Source: Talinum fruticosum
Lineage: Eukaryota > Streptophyta > Magnoliopsida > Caryophyllales > Talinaceae
Direction of reading: 5' to 3'
Length of the DNA stretch: 64,000 nucleotides
Assembly (NCBI GenBank): GCA_021018815.1
Contig: JAITYX010000007.1
Location: forward strand, 3,845,001 to 3,909,000
A program made the translations under genes and the position numbers. Positions 32,873-44,348 of the stretch are shown piece after piece (position 1 is the first letter of the stretch; each line of letters opens with the position of its first letter). Under the pieces are notes generated by a model. The model worked only from the letters and a program-made list of their open reading frames with translations. It was not told the DNA's origin and ran no database searches.

Positions 32873-34201
32873 CACAATCTCTCGCCTCTTATCTCCTTCT
32901 CTCGAAGACCAAATCTTTCAACGAACTTTCTTTGAAGAAGACATGGCCACGATGAACGTCACGTTTGGAACTTCAAAAGAAGGTTGGATCTTTATCCTAT
33001 GAATCCACTGACATTATCTTTAGCAAACAAAGCACTCGGAGTGGTGACAAGAAGTAAAGTGAAAGCTACTCAACAACTACCCTTGAAGGAATTGTGATGT
33101 CTGCAAACTTACTGTCGTGTGACCACTTAAAATCGTGGTTGGGACATCGGTGATGAAGTTGACCAACCCTTTGTTGTTGAACTCTATTTTGGAAAGCCTA
33201 TTGCAGACCTGAAGATGAAGCAAATGTCCCATGTGAGATTCAAAGCCCCACTGTACGTTCATCTCCATTTTTTGTTGACACAAACGATTACTATAGCAAC
33301 AACGATTCTTCGCCACCATCACCGAGGAAGAATTTATCCTCACAAGCTCTCCACTACTATTGTCATGACAATCATGATGACAGGAGCTGTTAGTTAAGAG
33401 GAAGAGTTGACCCCATGAAGGCAACGCTTGAGAAGCTTGCCAAAGAAAGTGAAAAAAGATGCATGTATCAAGTGTGAAGACGAACGGATCGCTAAGTTAA
33501 TGAAAAAATTGAGAAAAGAGTCGGATGAATCATCCCACAAAGGCTCGATAATGAGGAGGAAGATGGATTCAACCATAGTGGGGCTTCTCAACATGATGTT
33601 GCTTCAAAGAAAGGTGGTAAGCCACACACTGACGCGTCTTCAACCTCAATGATCACCGAACAAATCCAAGAGATGATTGCAAGTGCGGTCAAGGCCCAAC
33701 TAGGAGGCGGTATCCAAAGAACCCACCTTTATACTAAGCCTTATATGAAGAGGATTGATTTTCTCCACATGCCTTATGGTTACTGACCTCTTAAGTTCAA
33801 TCAATTTAATGGAAAGGGTAACCCAAAGCAAATTGTAGGACACTTCATCGAGACAAGTAATAACGCTAGTACTAATGGTGATTTGTTAGTAAAATAGTTT
33901 GTCGGGACCCTAAAAGGGATCACCTTTGACTGGCACATTAATTTGGAACCCGAGTAGAGCTCCTCAATAGATTCTATAGACCCAACACGTTGTCAACATA
34001 ATTGAGTTGACAAACGGTAAGTAGTGGAAGGTGAAACTGTCTTCGATTACATCAACTATTAGCTTGCACTCAGCCTCGAATGCAAAGACCTTTTATCTAA
34101 AGTTTCTACCATAAAGATGAGCATGCAGCGCATGAACTAGGATGTGTTGTATATCTTGCAAGTTAGCAAGACTAGGACCTTCCAAGAGTTGGTAATGTAC
34201 G
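32860..34201 (+). pseudogene. Ty3/gypsy gag (element B), truncated
   Basis: It would encode the capsid polyprotein. The N-terminal part near 32860-33000 (EDMATMNVTFGTSKEG) and a region near 33640 (ITEQIQEMIASAVKAQLGG) lead into the retrotransposon gag domain: YTKPYMKRIDFLHMPYGY, then PLKFNQFNGKGNPKQ and VGHFIETSNNASTNGDLLVK near 33730-33895, then LKGITFDWHINLEPE near 33910-33955. A further block (SLECKDLLSKVSTIKMSMQR, LYILQVSKTRTFQELV) runs to 34199. TGA and TAG codons interrupt the main frame at about 33784, 33896 and 33956. It is cut at 34201 by the LTR of element A, and no zinc knuckle, protease or pol follows. Confidence 0.82.
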
Positions 34202-36271
34202 TGTAGGAATCATGGCCTTAGCCCGAGATAGACCGAGTTTCTCCACGAATGATTTGCGGGTTTTAGAAAGCTTTTGATTTTTGAAAAGACAAGATGATTT
34301 TGAAAGTGGGGATGAACCCGTTATAAAGATTTTCGAATTTTATTAAAGTGATTTAAAATGAATTAGGCAAAGTTTGAATGGCGGTTTTATTAATTATTTT
34401 ATTTTGGCAATTATTTTAACAAGCCCCAGGATATTATCTCTTAACCGAAAAGCAAAGAAAGCTAGAATTCTATTTCTGCGGTGAGGCTTTAGGGCCGGAT
34501 CGGTGTGAAAACACCAATTTGGACTGAAGCCCCGCGTCTCGACCATTTGGTGCAGCGGCGACCTGCGTCGGTGGTGGCCGGCGCCGGCTAGAGGCCACGG
34601 CTGAGGAGATCCTGTTTTCTTATCCTACGATCGAAAAATAGTTGAGATGCAAATTTAGAAGAAATAAATAAAAGGGAGTCGCAAGTTAGTTTTTAGGAAA
34701 AAACTAACAAAAACAAAATAAAGTTTGCTCTTCCAATCTTAGTATGGGAAAACTAAGAGTGAAAAGGGCTAAAAAGTGACTCCATCGGTCTTTGAACCGA
34801 GAATTGGATTCAGGGGTGAAGGTATAAAACATAGGGATAAACCATTCCGTTCTACCCATTTGAAGACGACCATTACTAGTTCGAGTAGTGAATTTAAAAT
34901 AATGTAAAACAAGCAAGTGAGAAAAATACGAAGCGAAATTAAAAGCGACCAAACATAATTATGAAAGCTATAAAGGAAGAAATAAAGAAAGCGGTAAAGG
35001 CAGAAATGAAAAGCGAAAGCGAAAGAAAAGGCGAAAAGGAAAAGAAAGTGAGAAATCTAAAAGATTACATCGAGCGGGGAGGAATTAAAAGTGAGACATC
35101 ATTTGTCCACAATACGGAAAGCGATAAAGAAAGCATAAAAATAATTAAATTGTTGAAGATCGAATTTGTGCCCTCGGGTTGTCCCATCTCGCTGATTTGG
35201 ATCTCGAATCCGGATCCGGTAATGCGAGGGTGGTGGATTTTTAGGGCTTTTTATGAGTATTTTGTGGAGATAGGTAGGTATATGTGTGATTGACGGAGGT
35301 CTCGGGTTCGAGATGTAGTAGGAGTAAGGAATAGAATATGAATAGGCTCAAAAGGGACCTAGAGGTCAAAATACGGAATGAAGTATTCGAGTAGCTCTTA
35401 GGCGAATTTCGGTAGAGTAACATTGAGGGATGAGCCATTATTGGAAGTAAGAGCCAAGGTTCTCTATTTATAGGGAGATGTTAGGTCAAGGAAAGACCTA
35501 GGTTTATGCTCGGCCAGCCATCCAAAAGCGGGAGCAAAATCGGGCCAAGATAAATAAAAGATTAAACCGAATAAAGGGAGGATAAAACCGGATAGAATCC
35601 AGTCCACGGCGTCGGCCACAAAGGGATTTATAGGTTTTTGCCCTAGCGTCATTCCAAGGGAGTCTCCGGGGCAAAACGCAACGTTCCACTTAAACTTCGG
35701 GGTGGCGGCGCCAACCATAGCAGCTTTCGTAAAATGAAAAGTTTTCATTTTTGGCAGATTTTCTTTTTGGCGGGTTTCTATTTTTGATAGGTTTTTATTT
35801 TTGGTGCGGGATGTGTGCTCTTAGTCTCGGGTAGACTGTCTTGGAGCCAAAACGTAGCACTTTGATGCTTGTGATCATGAAATGCGGCGTCTAACGTCGT
35901 CTTGAGGTCTTCAACTCCTTGTCCGATTGGACTGAAGTGAAACACAGATTTCGAGCCCGGAATTTCCTAGTACGTGGCATTGGACTCCATTGTCTTTGGA
36001 GGCTTGGCCTGGTCTTGGATGGTCCGAAAGAAAAAGGGATTTTTGATCAATCCAAGGCAAAAGACTATTTATGTGGCGTGAGGGTTCTTTGTAGTTTATC
36101 GGCGTCCATTGCACCAATCAAACACGATCTGTGATCCAAATTCTCAAACAGGACTCGGGATTTCATCATCGGGCCAACAAATAAAAAATAGAGAAAAGAA
36201 CGACACTTTTTGGTGTCTACGGTTAGCACCCACTTTGATCGAGTCCGAAAGACGAAGGTCAAAGTAGACAC
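34202..36271 (-). mobile_element. Gypsy element A, 3' LTR (~2.0 kb)
   Basis: Plus-strand start TGTAGGAATCATGGCC. The first ~330 bases align almost base for base with 41098-41430, and the body with 41461-43330. The far end lies about 36221-36271, near GTGTCTACGGTTAGCA or TAGACAC, and is not settled. The open frames seen inside it on either strand are not conserved. Confidence 0.72.
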
Positions 36272-36274
36272 TAA

Positions 36275-36779
36275 GGCTCCATTTGATTCTAAGAAAATTA
36301 GAAAGAAAAAAATGTGGAAAGTAAATTTTTTCCCTTGTTTGAATTGAAGAAAAAGGAGAGAAAAAAAGTTTCATGGAAAAACACATGGAAAATTTTGTTA
36401 ATTTGATCAATGATATTTTTCTTCCAAAATTGAGAGGAAAATGGAAGAAAATTTTCATATAGAGAGAGAAATGAAAAAAGAGAGGGACTTCTATTAAGAA
36501 AGACTATTAAAAATTTTTTCTCTCCTCTCATAGCAATGGTGAATGGGGAAGAAAAATATATTGGCTTCAATTAATCAATGCTATTGAGTATTTTCTCTCT
36601 CCTCTCCATGGTAATGTGATTGGTGGGTAAGAAGTTGAAAAGGGATTATAATTTTTTCCCTTTATTTTTCTTGAATCAAACATAAGAAAAAAATCAATTT
36701 CCCCTTACTTTGTTTTCCTCATCACTTTTTTGCATTTAAATTTTCTTTCCAGCCAATTTTCTTAAAATCAAATAGAGCC
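36275..36779. mobile_element. Tourist-like (PIF/Harbinger) MITE, 505 bp
   Basis: Terminal inverted repeats GGCTCCATTTGATTCTAAGA and GGCTCTATTTGATTTTAAGA, flanked by TAA at 36272-36274 and 36780-36782. The interior is non-coding and GAAAATTT-rich on both arms. It is inserted at the LTR/internal junction of gypsy element A. Confidence 0.88.
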
Positions 36780-36782
36780 TAA

Positions 36783-38559
36783 AGGGTACTTACCTGGTAT
36801 TGGCGTTGCTTTGAAATCCGATTAAATTGATGCATTTGAAATTTGGTATCTTTTGACTTGAATTCGACGAAGGGCTTGGACTTGACTACCGGAGTCCGAA
36901 GTCCGAGTTATTGATTTTTGAACTTTACTACCTAGAGACGTGAAGTTCGGATTGGTATGCCTAAACTTGACCATGCGCTTAGTCCGAAGCTTGGCGAGGA
37001 GCTTGAACTTGACTCGGATAGTAAAGTCCGAAGTCCAGTATGGGTTCCTGAACTTAACCACTTCTTGGATCTAAAGTTCAGCTACGTATCCGGAGCTTGG
37101 CTTGATTAATGTCCTAAAGTCGGGATGAGGGGCCTAAACTTTACCATTCTTGGTCCGAAGCTTGGCTACAAATTTACGTACTAACAGTTTTGTTAGCTAA
37201 TAATCGAATAGAAATCGTTTCAAGTGTTACTTGAAGATAATTTGTAATCGGATCATGTTTCAAATGTGGTTCCTTGACTTGGCTATGGAGTGGTCCCGAA
37301 GTTTTGGTGTGGTGTTTGAACCTTGACCACTACTCGAACTTGAAGCTCGACCGAGTTATTTGAACCTTGACCGCTATAGGGTCCGAAGCTCGACAAAGAT
37401 GTCCGAACCCCGACTCGCTATCGGGCTTGAAGCTTGACAAGGGTTGTGTATGAACCTTGACCGATGCTCGAGCCTAAAGCTCGACTAAGTTGTGTCCGAA
37501 CCTTGATCGCTGCTGGGCCCGAAGCTCGACTAAATTGTGTCCGAACCTAAACCGCTCTTGGGCCTAAGACTCGACTAAGTTGTGTCCGAACCTTGACCGT
37601 TGTTGGGTCCGAAGCTTAACTTTTATCCACTTTCATCGAATAGAGAGAAATTCTTGCCTAGCCTTGGTCGTTGGATGACCCGAAGTCCGCTTGCTTGAAA
37701 ATATGATGTTCCATGAGGTGATGTGCCTCATTCGAAATTTAAGCTTTTAGTTTGTGTGCTAATAACTCCTTTGTAAGGTACACGATTTGTGTCTTCCTCC
37801 GAGTATTCTTGGATTTGTTTGTGGTTGTATAACCCTTTTGATCTTGAGCCCCCATGTTCTTCATGGGTGCTTGTGTTTAGCTTTTCTTGAATATTTGAGA
37901 GTTGACTAGCTTTGATTAATTGATGGCATGGAAGATCCTTTTTGAAGGTGATCGTGCTTGGTGACCTCCTCGATGCTAACTTGATGCTTTATGCTGCTTG
38001 ATTGAATAATTCCTTGTAGGGTGCTTTGTTATTTAATTTTTGTGTTTTTAGGAGTTTGACTCAAGTAAAGGAGACGTATGCAAGACTCTATTCTAAGAAT
38101 AAATGAATTTTTTATTAAGATGATGCGAAAAGTTTAAAAAAGATAAAGATAAAAATTGCACTTAGCCCCCACTCCCAAAAGTAAAGCCTAAAATAGGGTA
38201 GGTTGCTTGAACCGTGATGTACTCGTTGTTGACGGTGAACCGTGGACGAGTGAACTCGACGATTTGGTGCTGAATCGGACCGGCATGCTTCTTGATGATT
38301 TATGCTTTTGGATAAAGCAAAGTGGCTTTGATTTTGGGAACTGGAAATTGGGATCAAAATTAGGATTGGGGCTGGATCTCATGGCTTCCTACGTATCCGC
38401 TATAGCGAAATTAGAACTTCGTAGTTCAAAAAGGAAGATGATTTGGGTTGTTTTTTTTTGTTATTGGAAAATAGGAAAGGGAAATAAACATGCAATGGAA
38501 ATGGAAAAGGGGCAAAAGCAAGCATTATCTTTGATGAGTGATGGGCTCATCGGATGATC
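36783..38559 (-). other. Gypsy element A, 3' internal region, non-coding
   Basis: Where pol would be expected there is a tandem-repeat tract (to about 37640) and then sequence without recognisable domains. A minus-strand open frame at 36822-37061 reflects diverged repeat units, not a known protein. Confidence 0.55.
37316..37625. repeat. Tandem array, ~45-bp unit, about seven copies
   Basis: Units with TGTGTCCGAACCTTGACCG followed by GGGCCCGAAGCTCGACTAA start near 37316, 37357, 37401, 37446, 37492, 37537 and 37582. More diverged forms (GTCCGAAG, CTTGACT) extend leftwards to about 36830. The usual period, 45, is a multiple of three, but stops interrupt every frame I followed for more than a few units. 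Confidence 0.85.
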
Positions 38560-39390
38560 TTCTAGTCGGTTAAAGCTTGTTCTTCTTCTATGAGCATGCC
38601 AAGCATCTCTTAGTGTTTTGAAGTTCATGATAGGCAAGAACTTCAGGTGCTGATGATAGGCAGGTTGGAGGTTCTTGATGATGATTCTAACCTGATCCTT
38701 CTCAAATGGTCGATCGAGTCATGTGGGCAGTCTGTCGTCCTCTAGCAAGTATAAAAGTCAATGAAGCCTTCATCGTCTCCTGGCTTGATCAATTCTAGAT
38801 CTCGAAGTGTGACTCGGTAGATTAGTATTGTTGGAGTATTAGTGTAAGAACTCCTTACAACGATTTTTCTAGTTTGTGACCTTGTGTGGGTTAACAATAT
38901 TGTACCACTTCATGATGTCCTTGTCAAACGTCCATGGTAAGATGACGTGATATGTGTCCTCCAAGTACATTATTCAAAGTCATTGCCCCTACAAAGTTTT
39001 TCATGTGATGGTGAGGGATCTTAGTTCCATGAAACTTGATATTAGGCATGGTAAACTTAGGGGTAACTTACCTTTAGGGATTGAAGTGAATCCTTGGGCC
39101 GGATAGTGATGGTTGAACATCGAGGACTCCCATAACATCTTCTCTATATGATCTATTCTTAGATTGGATTGAGGCCTGGGTTGAGGTTCAGGGTAGGATC
39201 TTCTCCTTCTTTGGATGATTCTCCTTCTTTCTCTTCCCTTTGGACTTTGATTTCCTCTCCAGTTTATTGCGAAGGAGACCGAGGGGTTTTTGATATAGAC
39301 TTGATCTGTTTATCTTGGGCATCAAGCCTAGCTTCTAGCTTAGCAGACAGACTTCTTGAACAAGGTCATAATGGGAGTTTGCTCTAGCTG
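38560..39390 (-). pseudogene. Ty3/gypsy gag (element A), decayed
   Basis: Read on the minus strand from about 39350: KLEARLDAQDKQIKSISKTP-type coiled-coil blocks, then WESSMFNHHYPAQGFTSIPK near 39130, MPNIKFHGTKIPHHHMKNF near 39045 and GAMTLNNVL near 38980. These are followed by DIMKWYNIVNPHKVTN near 38905 and, near 38700-38590, FEKDQVRIIIKNLQPAYHQH then MNFKTLRDAWH. This is the order of the retrotransposon gag domain of plant gypsy elements. At least three frameshifts and several stops separate the blocks, and no zinc knuckle or protease follows. The reading direction agrees with the primer-binding site at 41079-41096. Confidence 0.75.
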
Positions 39391-39859
39391 GTTGGCCATT
39401 TTTGTAGAAGGATTTTATTTTAACCTTAGAAGACGCATCGGTGTTACTAGTAAAGGTAATGGATGTACTAGTGTAATACGTGCTAATGTGGGACGAATGG
39501 GTGTCGACCATACCGGTGTTGAAGTAGATTTCTTACTTCCTAGATGCTTCATGCCAAGATTCCCGACTTGCATAGGATTTCATATCCTATATCCCAAAAG
39601 AGTACGGTCAGGATTGGCTCGTGGAAGAATTTTGTAGGGAGATGGGGCTTAAGTGCTTGACCTGAAGACTCGATCCTAGGAGAAAAGAAAATGATATGCT
39701 CTTTTATTTGGATACACCTAAGGGGATGCAAAACAAATGGAATGGAATGTATGCAACAATGCGCATGACTTAATTCGGGATGATTCTATGATTTGCCTAG
39801 TGCATAACTGAAATGCATAGATGATTATTCCTAATGGAAGATGAATTTGTTTTAGCAAA
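39391..39859 (-). other. Gypsy element A leader region
   Basis: Sequence between the gag N-terminus and the tandem array. No domain recognised; a 93-codon plus-strand frame at 39356-39637 looks random. Confidence 0.35.
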
Positions 39860-40500
39860 TTGAGAAATGAAAGACTCTCCTAATTTGAGATGACAATGCA
39901 AAATGGACTCACCTAATTTGAGATGAATTTTATTTTGGCTAATTGCAAATAAAAGACTCTCTTAATTAGAGATGAATTTGACTTTGGCTAATGCGAAATG
40001 AATGATTGAGATGATTTTTACTTTGGCTAATAAAATGAAATGAATGGGTTCACCTATTTGAGGTGAATTTGACTTTGCTTAAATGAAATGAAAGACTCTC
40101 CTAATTAGAGATGAATTTAATATAATGCAAAAATGAAGTGAATGGACTCACCTATTTTGAAATGAAATTTACTCTTCGCTAACGCAAAAATGGACTTATC
40201 TATTTTTAAATGAAATTTACATTTAGCTAAATGAAATATGAAAATGAAAATAACGGACTCACCTAATTTGAGATGAACGGATAAATGCAAAAAGGAAATG
40301 CAAATATGGATTCACCTTAATTGGGATGAAATTTACTTTTGGCTAATGCAAAATTGGACTCACCTACTTTGAGATGAAATTTGAATTTGGCTAAATGCAA
40401 AAAGGAAATGTAAATATGGACTCACCTACTTAAGATGAAATTTATTTTTGGCTAAAAGAACTCACCTAGCTTGGGATAAAATTTATTTTTGGCTTATGCA
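39860..40500. repeat. Irregular tandem array, ~50-bp unit, about 12 copies
   Basis: GGACTCACCTAATTTGAGATGA followed by AATTTACTTTTGGCTAATGC recurs at about 39870, 39905, 39953, 40047, 40093, 40143, 40194, 40255, 40309, 40358, 40420 and 40459, with variable spacing (35-95). It lies in the leader of gypsy element A, between primer-binding site and gag. Confidence 0.82.
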
Positions 40501-41078
40501 CATAAGAAATGCAATTATTGGACCAACTCAAAGTTTTATTGTTTGTTTTTTATTTTTGCACCCGTGCAAGGATTATTTAGCGCTTCTCACCTATCCCTAA
40601 AGGCTTACCAGCAGAAGATTAAATCTAAAATACAACCACACTCATCCAAGCATAAAAATGAAGAAGGGGACCACGTAATAGTAAAAAGTTCTATGGTCAA
40701 AGAGGTTTAGATACGATAGGATACATGGTGACTCATAGTCCGAGAATTTGGTCCTCCATGTGGGGCACGACAGGAAATTAGCAAGAATCCTCGGTGCCTC
40801 TCGGCGAACCAAAAGGTTTGACCCAAGAGCGCATGCTACGAGGAAAGAGGTATGTAGCGTTTCTTTAGGCAATCAAGCCTAGTTGCACCCGCCTAGGATC
40901 CAATGGGAGCCTCATTCCGGAAGGGTAAACTAGGGGTAAAATAAATTTTTCCTAGGGGTCCAAAAACAATATTTAAACTATGTTCAAAGGTTGCTTAATG
41001 CGGGATGTCTAATACAAACACATTATTAAAATACACTACTCAAATTTTCAAGTTTCACTCTCTTAATAAAAAAGTTTA
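40501..41078 (-). other. Gypsy element A leader, no feature seen
   Basis: Non-repetitive, non-coding DNA between the tandem array and the primer-binding site. Confidence 0.4.
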
Positions 41079-41096
41079 TCCCTAGTGGAGCCGCCA
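41079..41096 (-). other. Primer-binding site of gypsy element A
   Basis: On the minus strand TGGCGGCTCCACTAGGGA lies one base beyond the LTR terminus (…TTCCAACA). It begins TGG, as sites complementary to a tRNA 3' CCA do, and resembles TGGCGACTC-type sites of plant gypsy elements. Confidence 0.7.
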
Positions 41097-41097
41097 C

Positions 41098-41460
41098 TGT
41101 TGGAACCATGGCCTTAGCCCGAGGTAGACCGAGTTTCCCCACTTATGGTTGGCGGGTTTTAGAAAATTTTTGATTTTTAAAGAGACAAGATGATTTTGAA
41201 AGTGGGAATGAACCTTTTATAAAGATTTTCGAATTTTATTAAAGTGATTTAAAATGAATTAGGCAAAGTTTGAATAGCGGTTTTATTAATTATTTTATTT
41301 TGACAATTATTTTAACAAGCCCTGGGATATTATCTCTTAATTGAAAAATAAAGAAAGCTAGAATTCTGTTTCTGCCGTGAGGCTTTAGGGCCGGATGAGC
41401 GTGAAAACACCAATTTGGACCGAAGCCCCCGCCTATTGCCCACTCGGTGCGAGCGACGAC
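41098..41460 (-). mobile_element. Gypsy element A, 5' LTR, truncated
   Basis: Plus-strand start TGTTGGAACCATGGCC. About 360 bases closely match the start of the LTR at 34202. The copy is cut at 41460 by another LTR that begins at 41461, and the remainder is not found to the right. Confidence 0.8.
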
Positions 41461-43330
41461 TGTAGGAACCACATCCGACCGGGGCCCTGCAGAGCTTCCC
41501 CACTCGTGCTCGGTCTCTTTTTTAAGATTACTTTTGGAGATGGTTTTAGAAAGTCGATTTTGGAATGTGGGGATGAACCTTTTTTTAAGATTTCGAATTT
41601 TATTAAATCAAGTTGAAATGAATTAAATTAGATTTGATTAGCGGTGTTATTAATCATTTTATTTTAGCAATTATTTTAGAAGTTTCGGGATCTTATTTTC
41701 TAATTAAGGACTAAATGATATTAGGGTTATGATTTTGTCATGGGGCTTTAGGGCCGATTGGTGTGAAAATACCGATCCGGACTCGAAGCCACCACCGCTG
41801 CCCCCACGGCACTCGGTCGTACCCTGCACTAGGGAAAGGCGGGCACCGACCGGAGGCCGTATCGGTGAAACCAGCCTCGGTCTCGCCCAATGGGCAAATC
41901 CAAAACCTAATATAATTTTTCCCGCAACCGAAAAACACCGAGATGCGATTTTGCGTAGAACAAAATATAAAATAAGGGAGTCACCAGTCGGTTTTAAGAA
42001 GGAAAAAACTAACAAAAACACAAAAAGAAGACTTGCTTCCTCGATCTTAGTATGGAAAAAACTTAGACCGAAAAAGACTAAAAGTTGACTCCATCGGTCT
42101 TGAACCGAGAATTGGATTCGAGGGTGAGGGTACGAAATGTAGGGATAAATCCATCCATTCCGCCCGTTCGAAGATGGCCATTACTAGTTCGAGTAGTGTA
42201 TTAATAAAGACGTAAGAAAACAAGCCATACAACATACGAAACAAAATTAAAGCAACCAAAATATAACAAGAAAAACGATAAAGAAAAGCGATAAACAAAG
42301 CGATAAATAAATCGATAAAAGAAAGAAAAGCGGGAAAAAAGGATTACATTGGTCGGAGAGGAAATTAAAGAGATTACATCTCTTAAACCACAATACTGGA
42401 AAGCAAATAAAACAGAAATATAGCCCTCAGAGTTGTCCCACCTTGCTGATTTGGATCTCCACGCCGTAACTCTCGATGTAATGCCGACAATCCAAAGAAA
42501 AAGGGTTAGTTTTGTGAATTGTGCCTAGGGTATGGCAATGATCTTTAGCTCTTTCCACCGATTCAACGGTGAAAGATGAATGTTTATAGAAAATTCGATA
42601 GCGTAAGGGTTAGATGAGAGCATTCAAGTTGGCTTTCAGCAATGTGATGCTAAGGTAGGAAGCCGTATGAGAGCCATACGTATCTATTTATAGGAGAGGA
42701 CCTAGGTCACAAATGACCTAGGGTTTGCCTCTTATTAGCCGTCCAAATAGCTGAAATAAAACCGGGCCATTCCTTAAGAGATAGAATAAGATCGGAAGAT
42801 GATAAAACCGGATAGAACCGATTAAAAGAGAGGAGGCGAGCACCGGCCAACCGAACCCTCCTAGGGTTTCGTGCCATAATTGTGTCTCTAAGGACTCTCC
42901 AAGCTCAAAACGCAGCGTTCCACCATGCTTTTAGAAGGCGAGCACCGCCCACGATGTCCTTTAGAAGGGAAACCTTCTAACCTTATGTGGACTCTCTTGT
43001 GAAGTTTAAAACGTAGCACTTTGATGCTCCCGATCATGAAATACAATGCTTCAACGTCGTCTTCGAGTCTTCAGCTCCTTGTCGACTTGGACAAAAGTAG
43101 AATGCGGTATTCGTACTTGAAATTTCCCGGCACACATCATGGGACTCCCCAATCTCTAAAGGCTTAGCTCGACTCTTGGACGGTCCGAAAGAAAAGAGGA
43201 TTTGTGGACCGACCCAAGGAAAAAGGCTACTTAAGTGGTGCTGGGGTTCTTTGTGGTTTACTTGGTTTATGTTACACCGATCGATCACGGTTCGAAATCC
43301 AAATCCACAAACAAGACTCGGGATTATCAT
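41461..43330 (-). mobile_element. Related gypsy LTR, almost full length
   Basis: Starts TGTAGGAACCACATCC and follows the LTR at 34202 landmark by landmark: GGCTTTAGGGCC, GACTCCATCGGTC, TTGAACCGAGAATTGGATTC, CATTACTAGTTCGAGTAGTG and GACTCGGGATT near the end. It is more diverged than the element A pair, so it belongs to a sister subfamily. Similarity stops at about 43330, short of the expected terminus. Confidence 0.75.
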
Positions 43331-44318
43331 AAGTCACATACTAACATATTAAACAAAGAGTCTAACATGAAAGATGAACTTAGTCGCACACAAGTTTCTA
43401 TGAACAATCACATATGAAATGTATAATTAGTCATTTACTAGTATATTAAATAACGTAGATAGTTCCAAATATAATTAGTCACTCATAAATAATGTTATTA
43501 GTCCCATAAATATTCTTCGACAGCCACAATTAGTTTATCGCATGAACTCATCATAAATAGTCGTGCATATAAGCTGTTAATAGTAGTATTAACATACTTC
43601 GGATGTTAGAAAAATTATACTCCCTAAAAGATTAGGGTTTATAAAACAAAAATTGAAACATCTTTACCTCTTTCTACCACAAATTCCTCCATTAGTATCT
43701 TTAGTGCGTTTTCCACTAACACTATTTCCATCACTAAAGATCGAAGATGAAGGATGAATGAATATTTTGATGTTAAATCAATATCTTGTTGACGATGGAT
43801 GAATATCTTGACGACGATGAACGAATATTGTGACAAATTCAATCACGAGGCCGTACAAACATATGTAAATATTGTAATGGTGAACGATTATCTTGACGAC
43901 GATGGACAACAAGATCGACAAATTTTTTCTACACAAATACGAATTGTCAATTGCCGACGAGTATAAAAGTAGAAAGATGATGCCATGATGAACTAATTTC
44001 TTGTGAGGAGAAAGATTAACGAGGGGAGAGAGAAAATGATTTGAAGAGAGGATGGCGATGAAGTGAAACAAAAAGAAAGTCTCGTTTGGTTAAATACGTG
44101 TTTAAATTCACTCACATATGAGCATACATGGGGTTACCAAAACAATGGGTTATGTGTCATCTCCATCTCACAATAAGTTAACGTGAGATGATCTCACAAA
44201 AGACTTACTTGTAATAATATATATAAGTATTTAAATTCAATCCAAGTAAGACTCATTTGAGTCTTCCTTCTATAATAATAATCACACCAGGATATAAAAA
44301 ACAAAAAATGAAAATGAA
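43331..44318. other. Gene-free DNA with a short internal repeat
   Basis: ATCTTGACGACGATG recurs at about 43804 and 43890. The stretch may belong to the Helitron that ends at 44319 or to another element. No open frame is recognisable. Confidence 0.35.
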
Positions 44319-44348
44319 CTAGTTTTTAACTCGTGCTAACGCACTGGC
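44319..44348 (-). other. Helitron 3' terminus, minus strand
   Basis: On the minus strand: CCA, GTGCGTTAGCAC hairpin, GAGTTAAAAA, then CTAG|T. Its layout matches the plus-strand terminus at 19784-19807. The element body would extend to the right, but its 5' end is not identified. Confidence 0.65.

Larger units (their letters stand above)
34202..41460 (-). mobile_element. Ty3/gypsy element A, minus strand, internally deleted
   Basis: Two matching LTRs (34202-36271 and 41098-41460) begin on the plus strand with TGT(A/T)GGAA(T/C)CATGGCC. The primer-binding site beside the right LTR and the gag remnant both read on the minus strand, so 41098-41460 is the 5' LTR side and 34202-36271 the 3' LTR. 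Between are gag, a 45-bp tandem array and an ~50-bp array; protease, RT and integrase are absent. A Tourist MITE lies near the 3' LTR. The element is inserted in gag of element B. Confidence 0.78.

Noticed and set aside
38115..38557. 116-codon plus-strand frame
   Set aside because: Located in the internal region of a minus-strand gypsy element; no domain recognised and orientation opposite to the element.
41704..42088. Open frames of 105-119 codons on both strands
   Set aside because: Inside a gypsy LTR; not matched by the homologous LTR at 34202, which has different stops.
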